A DNA stretch of 64,000 bases from Corbicula japonica (Eukaryota > Mollusca > Bivalvia > Venerida > Cyrenidae), in contig JAZAYU010000181.1 of NCBI GenBank assembly GCA_038501625.1, forward strand, positions 1-64,000, in the 5' to 3' direction. Under the pieces are notes generated by a model that was not told the DNA's origin, searched no databases, and worked only from the letters and a program-made list of their open reading frames with translations. Positions 12,801 to 27,800 of this stretch are shown here, one piece after another; within the stretch, counting starts at the first letter, position 1, and each line of letters starts with the position of its first letter. Made by a program: the position numbers and the translations under genes.

Positions 12801-15800
12801 ACACAGAAGGTAATGCTTTCTATACAACTGTTGTTTTTTGTCACCCTTTCAAAGAATAGGCAATATAGTAATAGGGATTGCTTTGTCTCTCTGTTTGTCA
12901 TGAAACTTGTAAATAAACAAAAGATATGCTTACTATACAGCTATTGTATATGTCATCCTTCCAAACAATAGTTGCTACATTGTTTTTCCATCTGTCTAAC
13001 TTGAAAGTAGCTTATTAGGGGTATATTTTGAGACAGAATTTAGAAAAAAGGTTAATTTTTTAAAATTCCTATGTAGTTGAATATAGGCCTGAATTAAGAT
13101 AAAAGAAAGCCCTCACATGTATAGCTTGCTTTTGTGGTCCTCAAGCTTTTGTCTTACGTTCTGTACTGTTTACCTTATTTAAAGTAGATATTCATGATTT
13201 TTGATGGCTAAATAAATTGATTAATTAATTGTGAATGGTCTTCTTTCAGGTGAAGTGATGGTGTGTGTACTAGATTTTAAACGTGATGTCGGACTCTGGC
13301 ATGGTATTTTATGTGTAAGTATGATGTTGCTATGTTTCTTTTCGTTCAAAGACAAATCACTCTTAGTAAACACATAGTAAACATTACTTGTTTTAGACTA
13401 CTTTTAATCTCAGTTTAGGATAATACTATGATTTAATTCCAACTTAGAAAATTTACATTTTGGCTGGAAGAAAAATTAAAAAAAACAACAATAACTAACC
13501 ATAATTTAAAATAATTTTGAAGGGGAATATACAACTTACTTAAGTGATGTTTACTCAAAAGTATCAAATTTAAGCTGGGTAAAAGTTTAATCAATACCCA
13601 GGAATGAATATGCCAGAGGTGGTGCAGGACAATGCTTAAATTACTTAAGTGCTGCTTAGTGGTGCCTGGGCCTAAGATCATAAAACTTAATCTTGAGACC
13701 AGTCTCAAGCATCTGATTGGCTGAAATGGCAACTGGTTGCCAAAATGGCAACTGCTCGCCCTATCAATCAATCAGATGCTTGATATTTGAGACTGGTCTC
13801 TAATATTAGTTTTATGATCTTGTCCCTGGTCACATTATGACAAAAATATATAGTGTTTTCAAATTTCAAAGTTTATAAAATAAACAATAGAAGACCTGTA
13901 ACAAAATATATTTTTACACAGTCAACTTATGAGTGAATATATTTGAAGCCAAGATTGTTTAAGTGTATTAACGTAGTAAAATTAAATCACAACAGATCCT
14001 AACATGTACTGATTAGTCTGACATTTGAACAAAATTCACTCATTTTCAGTCATTTATGGGCATTACATAGTAATACAATTAATATTAACCACAACAGCCG
14101 CATTGAAGTATTCCAACCTGAACTTTGAATATGCAGCATTAACCCTTTCCTTGATATACATTTTTACGCATGTGCGACCAGTGGTCGCATTTTGGTCAGA
14201 AATAACCTAATGAATCAAAAAGCGAACAGTTTAGATCCTGATCAGACGGCATGGATGTGCCGGCTGATCTGGATCTAAACTGTTTTCCCTAGCAATAAAG
14301 GTGTGTCTGTACAGGAAAGGGTTAAACATTCTAGGAGTAGAAAAGCAAATTGCTAAGCTTTCTGAACAACCTTAGAAATAGTGAGAATATCTTGAAAGCA
14401 AGGAAATGTACATATTAATTAGGGTACATTGAAACCTATTATTAGATCCAGCTTTGGGAATTGAAAAAAGTGATCTTTCTAGTAGGGAGATCTTTATTTC
14501 GGTGTAAAAAAATGTAATTCTTTTACTAGTAAATTGGATTTCGGACTAGTGATCTTATTAATGACATGGTCTTAATTTCGAGATGGTCTTAATGAGGGGT
14601 TTTACTGTATAATTTACCAGTATATAAGCTTTATAAAGGCATTGTTTTGTTTTTCTTTTCAGAGTGTTTTTAATGGTATGCATGTTATATTTATTCCTTA
14701 CTCCCTGATGAAAGTGGATCCAGCGTCATGGATGAAAATGATCACCAAATATAAAGGTATCATTAAAACTTTGGTTAAGCCCGATGTTCGTAAAGCTATT
14801 TAACTCTTTCCTCCATATATACGCATTTTAAGCAAGTCTGTTTGGAGTATATGAGTCTGTCCACAGAGATCCCAGTTTGAACCATTCAGGATGCTTAAAA
14901 ACTTAAGTATTAGAAATGTTCTGTGAACAGTGCTTGAGTATTTAATATTAATTGATTTCATCTATTTGATTTTTGTTTTACTGTATTGAATATGCTTTGT
15001 CTTTCAGCCTCATGTGCCATAGTAAAGTCGCGAGACATGCACTGGGGGTTGCTGGCACAAAAAGATCACAAAGACGTTAACTTTTCCTCATTGAGATTAC
15101 TTCTGGTGGCTGACGGAGCTAATCCATGTAAGTTGAAATAGCCAAACTTTCTATAATGGATACACTAAGTAAAAGTTAGCACATTCACTTTCAATAATTG
15201 ATACACCCAGTAAAGTAAGAATATTAACTTTCAATAATTGATACAATCAGTAAAAGTTAGCATGTGAAAGTTCAGTAATTGATACACTCTGGAAAAGTAA
15301 GCACATTTACTTTCAGTGATTGATACTCAGTAAAGTAAGCATATTAACTTTCAAAAATTGATACAATCAGTAAAAGTAAACACATTAACTTTCAATAATT
15401 GATACACTCAGTAAAAGTAAGCACATTAACTTTCAATTATTGATACACTGAGTGTAAGTAAGCACATTAACTTCCAATAATTGATACACTCGGTAAAAGT
15501 AAGCTCATTGACTTCCAAAATTGATACACTGAGTATAAGTAAGCACATTAACTTCCAATAATTGATACACTCAGTAAAAGTAAGTGCATTAACTTTCAAT
15601 AATTGATACACTCCATAAAAGTAAGCACATTAACTTTCAATAATTGATACACTCAGTAAAAGTAAGTAAATGAACTTTCGATAATTGATACACCCAGTAA
15701 AAGTAAGTACAGTGCTTCAGAGATGATTAAAACCCTCACAAATAAGTTCGAAGTTTGTATTTAGGATTCATCATCCTGTTTGTGGGATAGATAGGTAAAA

Positions 15801-18800
15801 AAGTTCTTCTACAGTGTCAAAACTTTAAACTTAATGTTCTGCAATACAGTTAATGTGGATGTGCCATAATTTTGGTATGGCTTAGTCTTCACACTACGTC
15901 TACAGTTTCCAAGTTCAAAGTCTTAGATTATCATTACAAAATTTTATGTTGCAAAGCATTTTATCTGCTTTGCATAAAATATAAGATATTTATGATTTCA
16001 ATTGATTTTGAAAACCAAAGGTCATTTTACCTCTGTTGAGAATTCTTAAGGGTTTACCATTGATTTTAATTTAGAGAAAATCAGTGTCGGCCATTAAAAT
16101 TGAAGTTGACAATGAAAATTAAGTGTCAGATTGTTTTGTGAACACTGGGCTGGTTGTATAATACAGATTACGTTTATTTCAGGGTCACTAACTTCCTGTG
16201 ATGCATTCCTGAACGCTTTTCAGTCAAAAGGTCTGAAACCTGAGGCCATATGTCCATGTGCCAGTAGCACAGAGGCCCTCACTGTATCAGTGAGAAGGTA
16301 AGAGAATGATAACTATGTTGTGATTTCATCCAGTTGTTTGGTCCACTGCTGGGCAGCTGTCTTTGTACATGCCTTTAGTCCATTAACCCTATACTCCATA
16401 TATGAATAATATAATAATAAAACAAAATTTGCTAATGCAGAGAATAGAATTGTATTTTGCTATGGAACTCCAGTAAAATGTATTCTGACTTGTGCCTTGG
16501 CCTCCTGTGAAAATACAAATTCTAGGCTATACTTGGTGAAATGTATTTCTGTCATACAGAGATGTAAACAAATTTAAAATTTAATATCAACCATTTCATT
16601 TCAGGCCTGGTAGAACAAGTTCGAGCGCTACAGGACGTGGTATACTATCTATGCAGGGTCTAAGTTATGGGGTTGTACGTGTGGACAGTGAAAACAGTCT
16701 CACGTCTCTCACTCTACAAGACTGCGGACAAGTCATGCCAGGAGGTGTTTACATTGTTCTCTATTATGTTTGTCATTGATTGACATTTCTATATCAATAA
16801 TGCTATTCGAAACGTTGTGGCTGAATGTGGATGCACTTACATTTGTGGACATAAAAACACAACAACGAGTAAATATATTTAAAGCCAAAGTATAGCTTTA
16901 CTAATTCAGTAAAATTCACTTGGGGGAAAAGTCCTAAAATGTACTGATTAGTTCAAAATTTTTGTGAAATTATCTCCTGTTTGGTCATTTATAGACATAA
17001 CAATTAATATCAACTACAATTAATATCAACTACCTTTGAGACAGTAAAGTATTCCTCCCTGATTATGTGAATAGGCAGCTTTAAGGTAGTTTATTTTATT
17101 AACAGCTGTGATGATTGTGGTGAAGATAGATGGGCCGCCATATCTGTGTAAGACGGACGAGGTGGGAGAGCTGTGTGTATGCTCGGGGTACACGGGGACA
17201 CAGTACTGGGGGCTGCAGGGAATCACCATCAATACATTCCAGGTAATATCAAGTCATGTTTACTCTTTACTCCATGCATATGGTTTTTATCGCACATATG
17301 CAAACATTGTTGGCCCAGATCAGCCAGCACATCAGCAGGAAGTCACTGGCATGTAGAGTAAAAATGAAATGAGTTGTGAACATATCTTTCAGGGTGTTTT
17401 TCCTTTGTTTTGGAGGTGTTGGGTACAGTTGCTATCACTTCTAAAAATTGCTTTAAAATCCTGCATTTATTTTACCTCAGACAAACATTTTCATCTTACT
17501 CTAAAAAGAGGAAAGAATAAGCTATTTACCCCTAATGAAAAAGGCATTTGAGCCAAAGAAAACGGGTTTATTTTTGCTGTTATTATTTGGGTGAACTTCA
17601 TGTAAACAAATAAAAGGTTTGTGATAGAATTGCAATTTAGTTATTATTTCAGGTACATCCATTGACGAGTGATGACAGGCCTTCAGGAGATAAGACATAT
17701 GTCAGAACGGGACTGCTGGGCTTCCTTGGGCCTGTAAGTGTTTTTTGTTACTTTGACGTTTGCATAGATTAATTACGTCACTTTCTTTTACACAAGATAT
17801 CAAATAGTTTATTTGTCTTAGCTTTCAACAGCATCCTATGCTTTCAACAGCATCCTATCTTTATTGAAAAAACATGTTTTCCTTTCCTAGTGAATCACAC
17901 AGAAATATTTATCTGTTATGCCAGAGAAGCAATCCATGGCTGTGTTCTTTGATGCCTCAATATCAGAATGTAAACTGATTTGAAACCTACAACCTTTGCC
18001 CAAGATCATTAAACAATCTGGGGACCAGTTTCAAATATCAAGCATCTGATTGGCTGAAAAGGCAACTTGTCAGCCAATCAGATGCTTGAGATTTGAAACT
18101 GGGGCTGAAAAGGCAACTTGCCAGCCAATCAGATGCTTGTGATTTGAACTGGTCTTCAATCTAAGTTTTATGATCATGGACCCTAGGACTGTTTACATAA
18201 GGTTAAACCTAGGCCTTCAATGACAGATGATAAGCTGGCACATCAGTGCCATCTGATGTGGATCTCCACTGTCTGCTTCTTGTTGAAAAATAACTTATGA
18301 TTTTATAAGGTACATGTAACAGTGTAGGTCCTGATCACAGTGTAGATGTTCCTGCTGATCTGGATCTACACTGGTCACCCATGAGATATGAGCCATATCC
18401 CACGGAGTAAAGGATTGAAATGTGACAGAGAAACCTTGGATATGTTTTCAGGGTGGCCTTGTGTTTGTGTGTGGAAGCAAAGAGGGTTTAATGCAGATCT
18501 CAAACAGGCGGCACAACACAGATGATATCATAGCTACTGTACTCGCTGTCGAACCTATGAAGTTTATCTACAGGGGCAGGTAACTCTATTTTGTTAACGA
18601 GATCAGATAAATTTGTGACAGATCCTGATTCTGTGTCGGTGGTTACTAAACCATTTTATTTTTTCCAGCGTATTTTTTCACAACAATGTGGCAAGATGTG
18701 TGTTTATCAACATTAAGCAGTGTGTATTGTCTAACAATTTATGAAGGCTGCAATGCCCCTAGCAAATGTTTTCATCATAAAAGTGAGAACAGTCTTAATA

Positions 18801-21800
18801 AAGAAATTCATTGTGTCCCATTGCAAAATGAGTGAAAATATTGTACAATTATAGTACTTGAACTGTACACAATTTACAGATTGTTAACAGCCATATCCCA
18901 TGAAGTAAAATACAAAACAAAGTTGTTTTTCTTCTCCAGGATTGCAGTATTTTCTATCGAGGTGTTAAAAGATGAGAGAATTGTGATTATTGCGGAGCAG
19001 AGACCGGATTGTCCGGAGGAAGAGAGCTTTCAGTGGATGTCGCGAGTGTTACAGGCCGTCGACAGTATCCATCAAGTCGGAGTCTTCTGTCTGGCACTGG
19101 TACCTCCTAACTATCTACCTAAGGTATGGTTATATTATTGGAAAATTCACTGGAAAAGTTGTCTTCGTGTCTTTGGACAACTGATGTCTGTCATTGAAAT
19201 GATGTAATGTAGTTGAGCAGATGACATTGCTTTTTATACATTTCTTGGTAAAATAAACGTAATTGTATGGAGCATGTCACGGGTAAAGTTATCTTTGGTC
19301 AGCTGACTTCTGTTGATGAAATGTTAATGAGCAGACAACATTTCTTGTTATATATTTCACTGTAAAATAAATGTAATAATATTATGATCATAATGTGTAA
19401 CAAAATTGCCAATAGGTGATGAGAAAATAACCAGGCATCATAATCTTACAGTTTTCAGAATAGATTTAAAACATTAAAGACTGATATTGCAGTTTGTGAA
19501 ATTTTTAGTATTTAATATTTTCATTTTTTTTGTTGAAAGGCAGAGCCATCCACATGTTAGCCTTTTTCTTTCAAATCCACAAAATAAATTCTCAATCGTA
19601 AAATGAAATTTCCATGAAAATCTAGAAATTTACAGTTCAAGATATTGATAAGTACATTTATCTTCTCATAAAAGGTACTATACTATGAAGTATTTTTAAT
19701 CAAGAAACATTTGTATTTCTAGACTCCACTTGGAGGAATTCACCTTCACGAGACCAGGAAGAAATTTCTGGAGGGGTCACTACATCCCGCCAATGTTTTA
19801 ATGTGTCCACACACCTGTGTGACAAACCTGCCCAAACCCCGGGAACACCGACCAGACAGGGACGTCACGCCTTCAGCAGTACATGTTGGAAACATCGTAC
19901 AGGGAGCGAGGATGGCATGGGCCCAAGGGAGAGAACTCAGTATGATGGAGGAAGATGGTGATGGGTCGAAAAAGGTAACTCCAGCCTCATAGTATACAGT
20001 TGACAGTATAGTAAAACCATAATTTATAATAACCACCCTGAAATAAAGACTACTATTTCCCTGTTCCTATTTACAATTTTGCATGTTATTCAGTATTCAA
20101 AAAGACCATTTCTGTTTCTCAGTTCCAATGGAGGTCCTTTTAGCAGGACTTCACTGTACATTGGACATGTCATCCTTTTGGTGGGTACAGGGGTCCCCTA
20201 TAGGTCAGTGGGAAAAGGGTAGAGGTGATGTAAGTTTCTTGCTCATCAGACATTTAAAGCCGTGGTCTACACCACCTGTGGAAGGTAAGTTTTGTGAAGG
20301 AGTAAATTACACATCTGCTTAAATAACAAATTTAGAAATGTTAACACTAACATATAAATAGAAAGAAAGGGAATAGTGTTTTATGTATTATGCAAGAAAA
20401 AGAAAAAACGACTTAAGAGCAGAGGCAACAGCCTTTTAACCCTTTCCTCCATAAATATGCATTTTTAAGCGTGTGCGACCCGTGTATATCCAGATCACCC
20501 AGCACATCCATGCCGTCTGATCAGGGATCTGCATTGGTCACATTTTGGTCTGAAATAACCTGATAAATAAAAAAGCGAACAGTTTAGATCCTGATCAGAT
20601 GGCAGAGATGTGCTGGCTAATCTGGATCTGAACTGTTCACCCATGCAATAAAAATTGTATCTATGGAGGAACGGGTTAATATTGTCAAATCTTTGTTGGT
20701 GTTCCCAGAGGTGTCATTTATAAAGGTTTCCATTTATTGTTACAGCACCAGTTTTTAACAGAGATATTACGGTACAGAGCTCAAGCCACACCGGACCACA
20801 ATCTTTTCACGTTGCTCAATTCTAAGGTAAGTCTTTTTGCTCATTAAGTTATGTTGGTTCCTTAATTTGTTGTTCTGTTAGATGCTAGTAGTTTTATCTT
20901 CTGTTTCATTTGAAGAATATTTCTAAGGAAAAGATTTTCTTATGAGATTGGAAACGCTTAAAAGTTTAATAGTTAACCTGTTACTCCAAATATATGGGTT
21001 ATATCCTATCTGTGACCAGTGTAGATCCAGATCAGACAGCACAATGTGTGACCAGTGTAGATCCAGATCAGACAGCACAGATGTACACTGGTCACTTCTT
21101 GGTCAGAAATAACCTAAAGAATCTATAAGTGAACTGTGTAGATTTTTATCTGATGGCACAGATATAGTAGCTGTGCCCAAGATCATAAAACTAAATCTGG
21201 AGATCAGTCTCAAATCTCAAGCACCTGATTGGCTGAAATAGCGACCAGTCGCCATTTCAGCCAATCAGATCCTTGAGATTTGAGACTGATCTCAAAACTT
21301 AGTTTTATGATCTTGGGCCCTGATCAGGATCTAGTTCACCAATAGATAACAGCCATATTCCATGGAGTAAAGGGTTTTATTGGTCGGATTTGAGACTTGT
21401 CTTGATTTTAACCAATGAGCTACATTGTAATCATAGTCTGGTTGTCAGTTTCCTGTTTATGGATCATGTGTCCAGTGTCTAAGATCACAGAATTAAGATT
21501 GGGAAGCAGTCCCAAATCTCTAGATTGTAATTGGTCAGTTTAAAAACTTAACTCTGTTTCATCTAATCAGTGGCTTAAGTTAAGACACTGGTGTCTCCAA
21601 TCTCAGCTATCTTTTCCAGTATTTAGTTTTTGATCTAAATCCCATCTTTTTGAAACAATATATATAACCATTAACCCTTTACTACATGGTCAGAAATAAC
21701 CAAATGACTCTTAAAGCAAACAGTGCAGATACTATGCCCAAGGTTATAAAACTGAGCATGGAAACCAGTCTCAAATCTCAAGCATCTGATTGGTTGAAAT

Positions 21801-24800
21801 GGCGACCAGACGCCATTTAAGCCAATCAGATGCATGAGATTTGAGACTGGTTTCCTATCTAAGCTTTATTACCTCAAGTCCTAGTTGCTGGCTGATCTGG
21901 ATCTCACTGTTGCCCATGAGTGGGATAACAGCCCTATCCCATGGCGTAAAGGGTTAATTCAGTCTTTGTAGGAATTTTTCATTTCATTAGTTGTGGATTG
22001 CTATGCTAGCTGATGTTAGTTTTGCTTTTGTATCTTCAGTTTGAACCCTTCACTCCATAGATTCATCTTTATTGCTTGGGGGAACAGTGTAGATCCAGAT
22101 CAACCAGCACATCTGTGCTGTCTGATCAAGATCTGCACTGTTCACTTTTTGATTCATTATGTTATTTCTGACTAGCGAACAGTGCAGATCCTGATCAGAC
22201 CACATGGATGTGCAGGCTGATCTGGATCTTCACTGGTCACACATGCGTTAAAATGTGTATATATGGAGTTAAGGGTTAAATAATTAGTGTTTCTTTTTAA
22301 TTTTGCATGTGTACAGTATAACAGGAATTATCTCTTAAAATGCCTCTCTTTGTCTTTGATAAATGTTAAACTCTTCTGTCTAAATCTTAATTTTGCTTTC
22401 TCTCATAAATTGATGTTTTCTATAGAGTATTATTCAAATGGTAAATATTCTATACCCATATTACCATTTAGTCAAGATTTGCTTTATTTGATGATTGACA
22501 AGTCATTACCTGTGCCCAAGGTTATAAAACTGAGCATGAAAACCAGTCTCAAATCTCAAGCATCTGATTGGCTGAAATGGCGACCAGTCGCCATTTCAGC
22601 CAATCAGATGCTTGAGATTTGAGACTGGTTTTCAAACTCAGTTTTATAACCTTCAGCCATGATTGACACAGTTTCGCATGTTTTCTTTAGAACTGAAAAC
22701 TAAATGAAGGAATTTCCTTGTAGCATTAAAACAGTGGTTTATTCCTTGAAATAACAATACTCTTTTTTTTACCCTTCAGAATTTCCACTGTGATTAATAC
22801 AGTGGTTTATTCCTTGAAATAACAATAACCTTTTTGACCCTTCAGAATTTCCACTGTTTGAAAGGCGGTCAATTTCTTTAAATAAAAAATATTCAACCAT
22901 TTAAATTTTATAATCAATTCAGGTAGTAATAAGCTTTGTTTGTATAGTTGTTAAGCTTGTAAATGGTATAATTGCTATTGTATATTGTATTCTCTCACAT
23001 TTTAATCAAGAAAAGATGATTTGGGTTATGCTTGTAGGTGACCCAGATTGATTTGATGTCAATTGTTCAAAGGTCAAGGTCACTTACCTTTAACACTAAA
23101 ACCTGGTCCGACCAATAACTAGACAACAATTTCAGTTGAATAGAAAGACAATTTCAGTAAACTTGGCAGTTAAGAGACTGAATTTTGTTGCTGACATCTT
23201 GGTCTCAATTAATACAAAAAAATTATTACGAACTGAACAAAAAGCAACAACAAACAGACCCAGTTTACATGAATAACCCTTTACTCTATATCTATGTATT
23301 TTTACATGTGTGTGATCAGTGTAGATTCAGATCAGCTGTTACATACGTGCCATCCGATCAGGATCTGCACTGTTCGCTTTTTGGACAGAAATAAACCAAT
23401 AAATCAAAAAGTGAACAGTGCTTATCCTGATCAGACGGCACAGATGCCGTATATAGAGGAAAGGGTTATTTTGAATTCCTTTGGTGGGTAAATGATCCAG
23501 TAAAAGTGCAACAACTTTACTTCAGCATGGACAGACAGGAAAAGCCTGGCCTCCTCAGGTAGAATATTTGTAACCTTTGTTTTCATTGGTTGCCTTGAAT
23601 ATAACACCTCTTCCCATTGGCAGAAATCATCCTCATTATTTCACCTCAGGTGGTTGTCATTACATCATATATTTCCCTGTCATTAATATGTTCTTGAATA
23701 TTTTTTTTTCAATATATACACCAATGAAATTATATTCTATAGGCATTAGTGATATACTTCTGCATCATTTTCCTATAATTATAGGTATTACACCGTTAAT
23801 GCCGTAATATTTTGGTTATTTCGATTTTATATTCCACATAGAAGCATGCCTGTGGTATGAGAATATATTGTTCAAAGTTTACATTGAAAGATTTTGAATG
23901 TGTTGGTATGCAATTGCATGTCAGGTTAAATATTTGAAATGTACCGACATTTTCCTGCATGGTTTTACTGAATGACTTTATGCATTGAGACAACCTGCTG
24001 GTTATACTTCATATAATTCAGGGAGATTGGCCATTTACTAACTAACACCAATTTGTCTGGGTGAGAACTTCAACTAACTTCTGATGATTTCGAGGTTCAT
24101 GTCCTGCCTGGCCTTTTATAGTGCTATTTACGGTCGTGGACAACCAACTAACTTTGTGATTTGCTGTTTTTAATTAAATACTGTTTTTTTTATGGAGTTG
24201 AGTGAATAATATGGTAAAAAAGGTGTTCTGTTTGAAAAACGTTGTGTGCAAAATGTTGTGAAATTCCAGTAGTATGATTTATATAACATTTAAATTAGAG
24301 GTGTTTTAAAAGTGAAATGTTCAGAGATTTGAGTCTATTGAGTTGTGGGGACCGAAATGTAATATCGAAGACTGTAATATTCCTTCACGTTCATATATAA
24401 GGGATTGCGGCATGTACAAATACATGTATGTGAACACTTCAGTACTGTCTTTTCAGGATCTTCACTGCTTCTTTGTGACAAAAAACATAATGAATCTAAA
24501 AGCAGTGTAGTGAAACATTATAGATCCTGACAAAACAGAACAGACTGTGGACTGATCCGGTATCTGTTTCATGTGATCAGGACCTGTACTGCTCTCTGCT
24601 ATAAAAGTCATATATATATGGAATAAAGGGCTATAAGGAAAAAGAAACATTGTTATTTGACATAAGCATTTTTCTTTATCAAATTTAGGTCCAGGTTCAG
24701 TTGACCATAACGTGTTCACAGCTGCACAAACGGGCAGAGCGTATTGGCTGTCTGTTGATGGAGAAGGGACGTCTGAACTCGGGTGACCATGTTGCACTTC

Positions 24801-27800
24801 TGTATCCTCCAGGAATAGATCTGATCGCAGCATTTTATGGATGTCTTTATGTTGGTATGTATAATGAAATAAATCATTACAATTACCGTACATGCTCCAA
24901 TAAATGTCTTTACAAATAAAAAATGAATAAAGGAAGACAAACTACTAATCTCAGGTAAACAGTAATTGTCTCTAAGAAATTTTAATATAAATGAATAAAG
25001 GAAGAAAATCTCCAAATCAGTTGTGGCAGAAACACTGAAATTCAGAAATAATAAATGTCTTAAGATGATATGTAGATTGCACTGCAGCCCCATAATATTG
25101 CAAATCTTTATTTCACAATCCAGTATATCACACATGGCTCGTGATTGTATATACAGTAATTTTATCTCTTTATATCTTATTTGTATCTGTGAAATTCCTG
25201 TAGGGTGTATTTTCTGTTTTTTATAAAGGTTGTGTACCAGTGACTATACGACCGCCCCACCCACAGAATGTGACAACGACCCTACCCACAGTGAAGATGA
25301 TTGTTGAAGTCTCCAAGTCCTCAGCCATCCTAACCAACAGTAGCATTATCAAGTTACTAAGGACAAAAGTAAGTATGGGCTGCCATTGTAAAATTGTGGC
25401 ATTGTTTCACTTAATAAAAATGAGTAAGTCTTAATCTTTTGGGTAAGTGCAGTTTGTGTGCTAATATAGTGGCATCAATTATTTTACTTCGAGTGTGAAA
25501 GATATGAAAAACATTTTGATTAGTAGTAAATGCTCCCTTCCCCTCCCACCACTTCTATTCATTTTGCATTTGCGAGGAATACATGTTTTGCAAACATCTC
25601 TTTTACAAGAATCTGCTAAGCACTTACTACACCTAGTCAAATGTAATACATTTATTTGCAGGAAGCTTCCAGTGTGGTAGATGCCAAGGCGTGGCCAGCC
25701 CTTCTGGACTCGGATGACTTGCCGAAGAAGAAACTTACGGCTATTTACAAGGCTCCAACCCCGGAGATGCTGTGTTACCTGGACTTTAGTGTATCAACCA
25801 CTGGTATGCTGGCTGGTGTTAAGGTAAGTTTCTGTCCTGAGTAAGGTATCAACTGTAGTTAGTTGATTAATACAAACATTAACCCATTCCTGGATATATA
25901 CGCATTTTTACGCATGTGCGACCAGTGTAGATCCAGATCAGCTGGCACATCCGTGCCGTCTGATCAGGATCTGCACTGGTCGCATTTTGGTCACAAATAA
26001 CCTAATGAATCAAAAAGCGAACAGTTTAGATCCTGATCAGACGGCACGGATGTGCCGGCTGATCTGGATCTAAACTGTTCGCCCTAGCAATAAAGGTGTG
26101 TCTGTACAGGAATGGGTTAACAGGTTAATTTTACTCATAAATCATTTGCTAACATTTCTTCGAGCTACAAGGTACCTTCTAAAGGGTTATATTTTCTTTT
26201 TCTAATTTTTTTTTCTGTAACTAAACTTTTGTAAACTTCTATTAACAAATCTTGGAATAGCTGGAATTATATCAAGAAACTCAGTCCCTTCAAGTCAGAT
26301 TTCAAAATGAAATGTTTTTAAAAAAATCTCATTATTTATATATTATTATTTCACAAAATAATTCAGGATAAAAAACAGTGGGTGAAATCTTAAAATGAAC
26401 AATATTGAACTAACAATTACTGATCTTTTAATGATAAATTGTATGATAAATATTTTAATCTGTGATGTTGTTAGCTGATTTTATGTATATCCAGGGATCA
26501 CTTTTTTGGAGTATGGAATGTAATAGTGTAACTTTTTGCCCGGGCTTACTGTCATTTCATAGTTATATAGATGTAACCCGAGGGCTGCATGCAAGAGTGT
26601 CATTACTTTTTTTTGCACATATTTAATAAACTCTTATATGTTAGGTGTAACTTGTGTGATGTTTCTAAGAAATTTCTGTCATGTTGTAGATGTCCCATGC
26701 AGCAGCCACTGCCCTGTGTCGGTGTATCAAGCTACAGTGTGAGTTCTACCCTTCCAGAGAGGCTTGCTTGTGTCTCGACCCTTACAGTGGACTTGGTTTT
26801 GCCCTATGGGCACTTGCTAGGTAAAGTGATAAATTAGCATGTCGCTAAAAATTGTTAAAAGCAGAATAGAATTTAGTTATTTTATTAATGTATATCAAAT
26901 TTACATGGTACCCTTCCTGAAATGCGATTTTCTGGCAAGTGATGAAATACCTTGTCATGCAGAATGCCTTCAAAAGTTAATGAACATTAAAGATGTAACC
27001 TAGTAACAACAAGTAGATTGTATAATTCAGTAAGTCTATTTAACAGCTTCAGGGTTTTCAAAAATAGTGTATATCCAGATCTGATCCAGATCAGCCTGCA
27101 CATTCAGGCAGTCTGATCAGGATCTACACCAATCACTCTTAAGATTCCTAAGGTTATTTCTTACCAAAAAGCAAAAAGTGTAGATCCTCGTCAGACTGCA
27201 GGCTGATCCAGATCTACACTAGTATAAGCATTATCCATGGAGTTAAGTGTCAACAAAAGGTATTGTTATTTTGCAGTATATATTCTGGTCATCATTCGTT
27301 GTTGGTCCCGCCTTCAGAAGTCGAGGCTAACCCAGCTGTCTGGTTATCTACAGTCAGCATGTATAAAGGTAAATAAAACAGATCTAGATCTGATATATAA
27401 TTACTGTTTTATCATTTTATTTCCTTTATAGTGCATACATTTTCTGCTGTTTATAATGAAACCATAACTATGTCATTAGCATTTGGTAATTAAAACAATA
27501 CACAACATTTGGTAAAAAAAAATAATAGGCAGCATTTGGAAATTAAAATAATAAGCAGCATTTGGAAGTTAAAATCATACGCACCATTTGTAAATTAAAA
27601 TAATAAGCAGCATTTGGAAATTAAAATAATGAACAGCATTTGGTTTTTAAAATCATAGGCAGAATTTGGTCATTAAAATAATATGCAGCATTTGAAAGTT
27701 AAAATAATACGCAGCATTTGGTCATTAAAATAATATGCAGCATTTGGTAGTAAAAATAATATGCAGCAATTGGTAATTAAAATCAAGACCTTGATAATAT

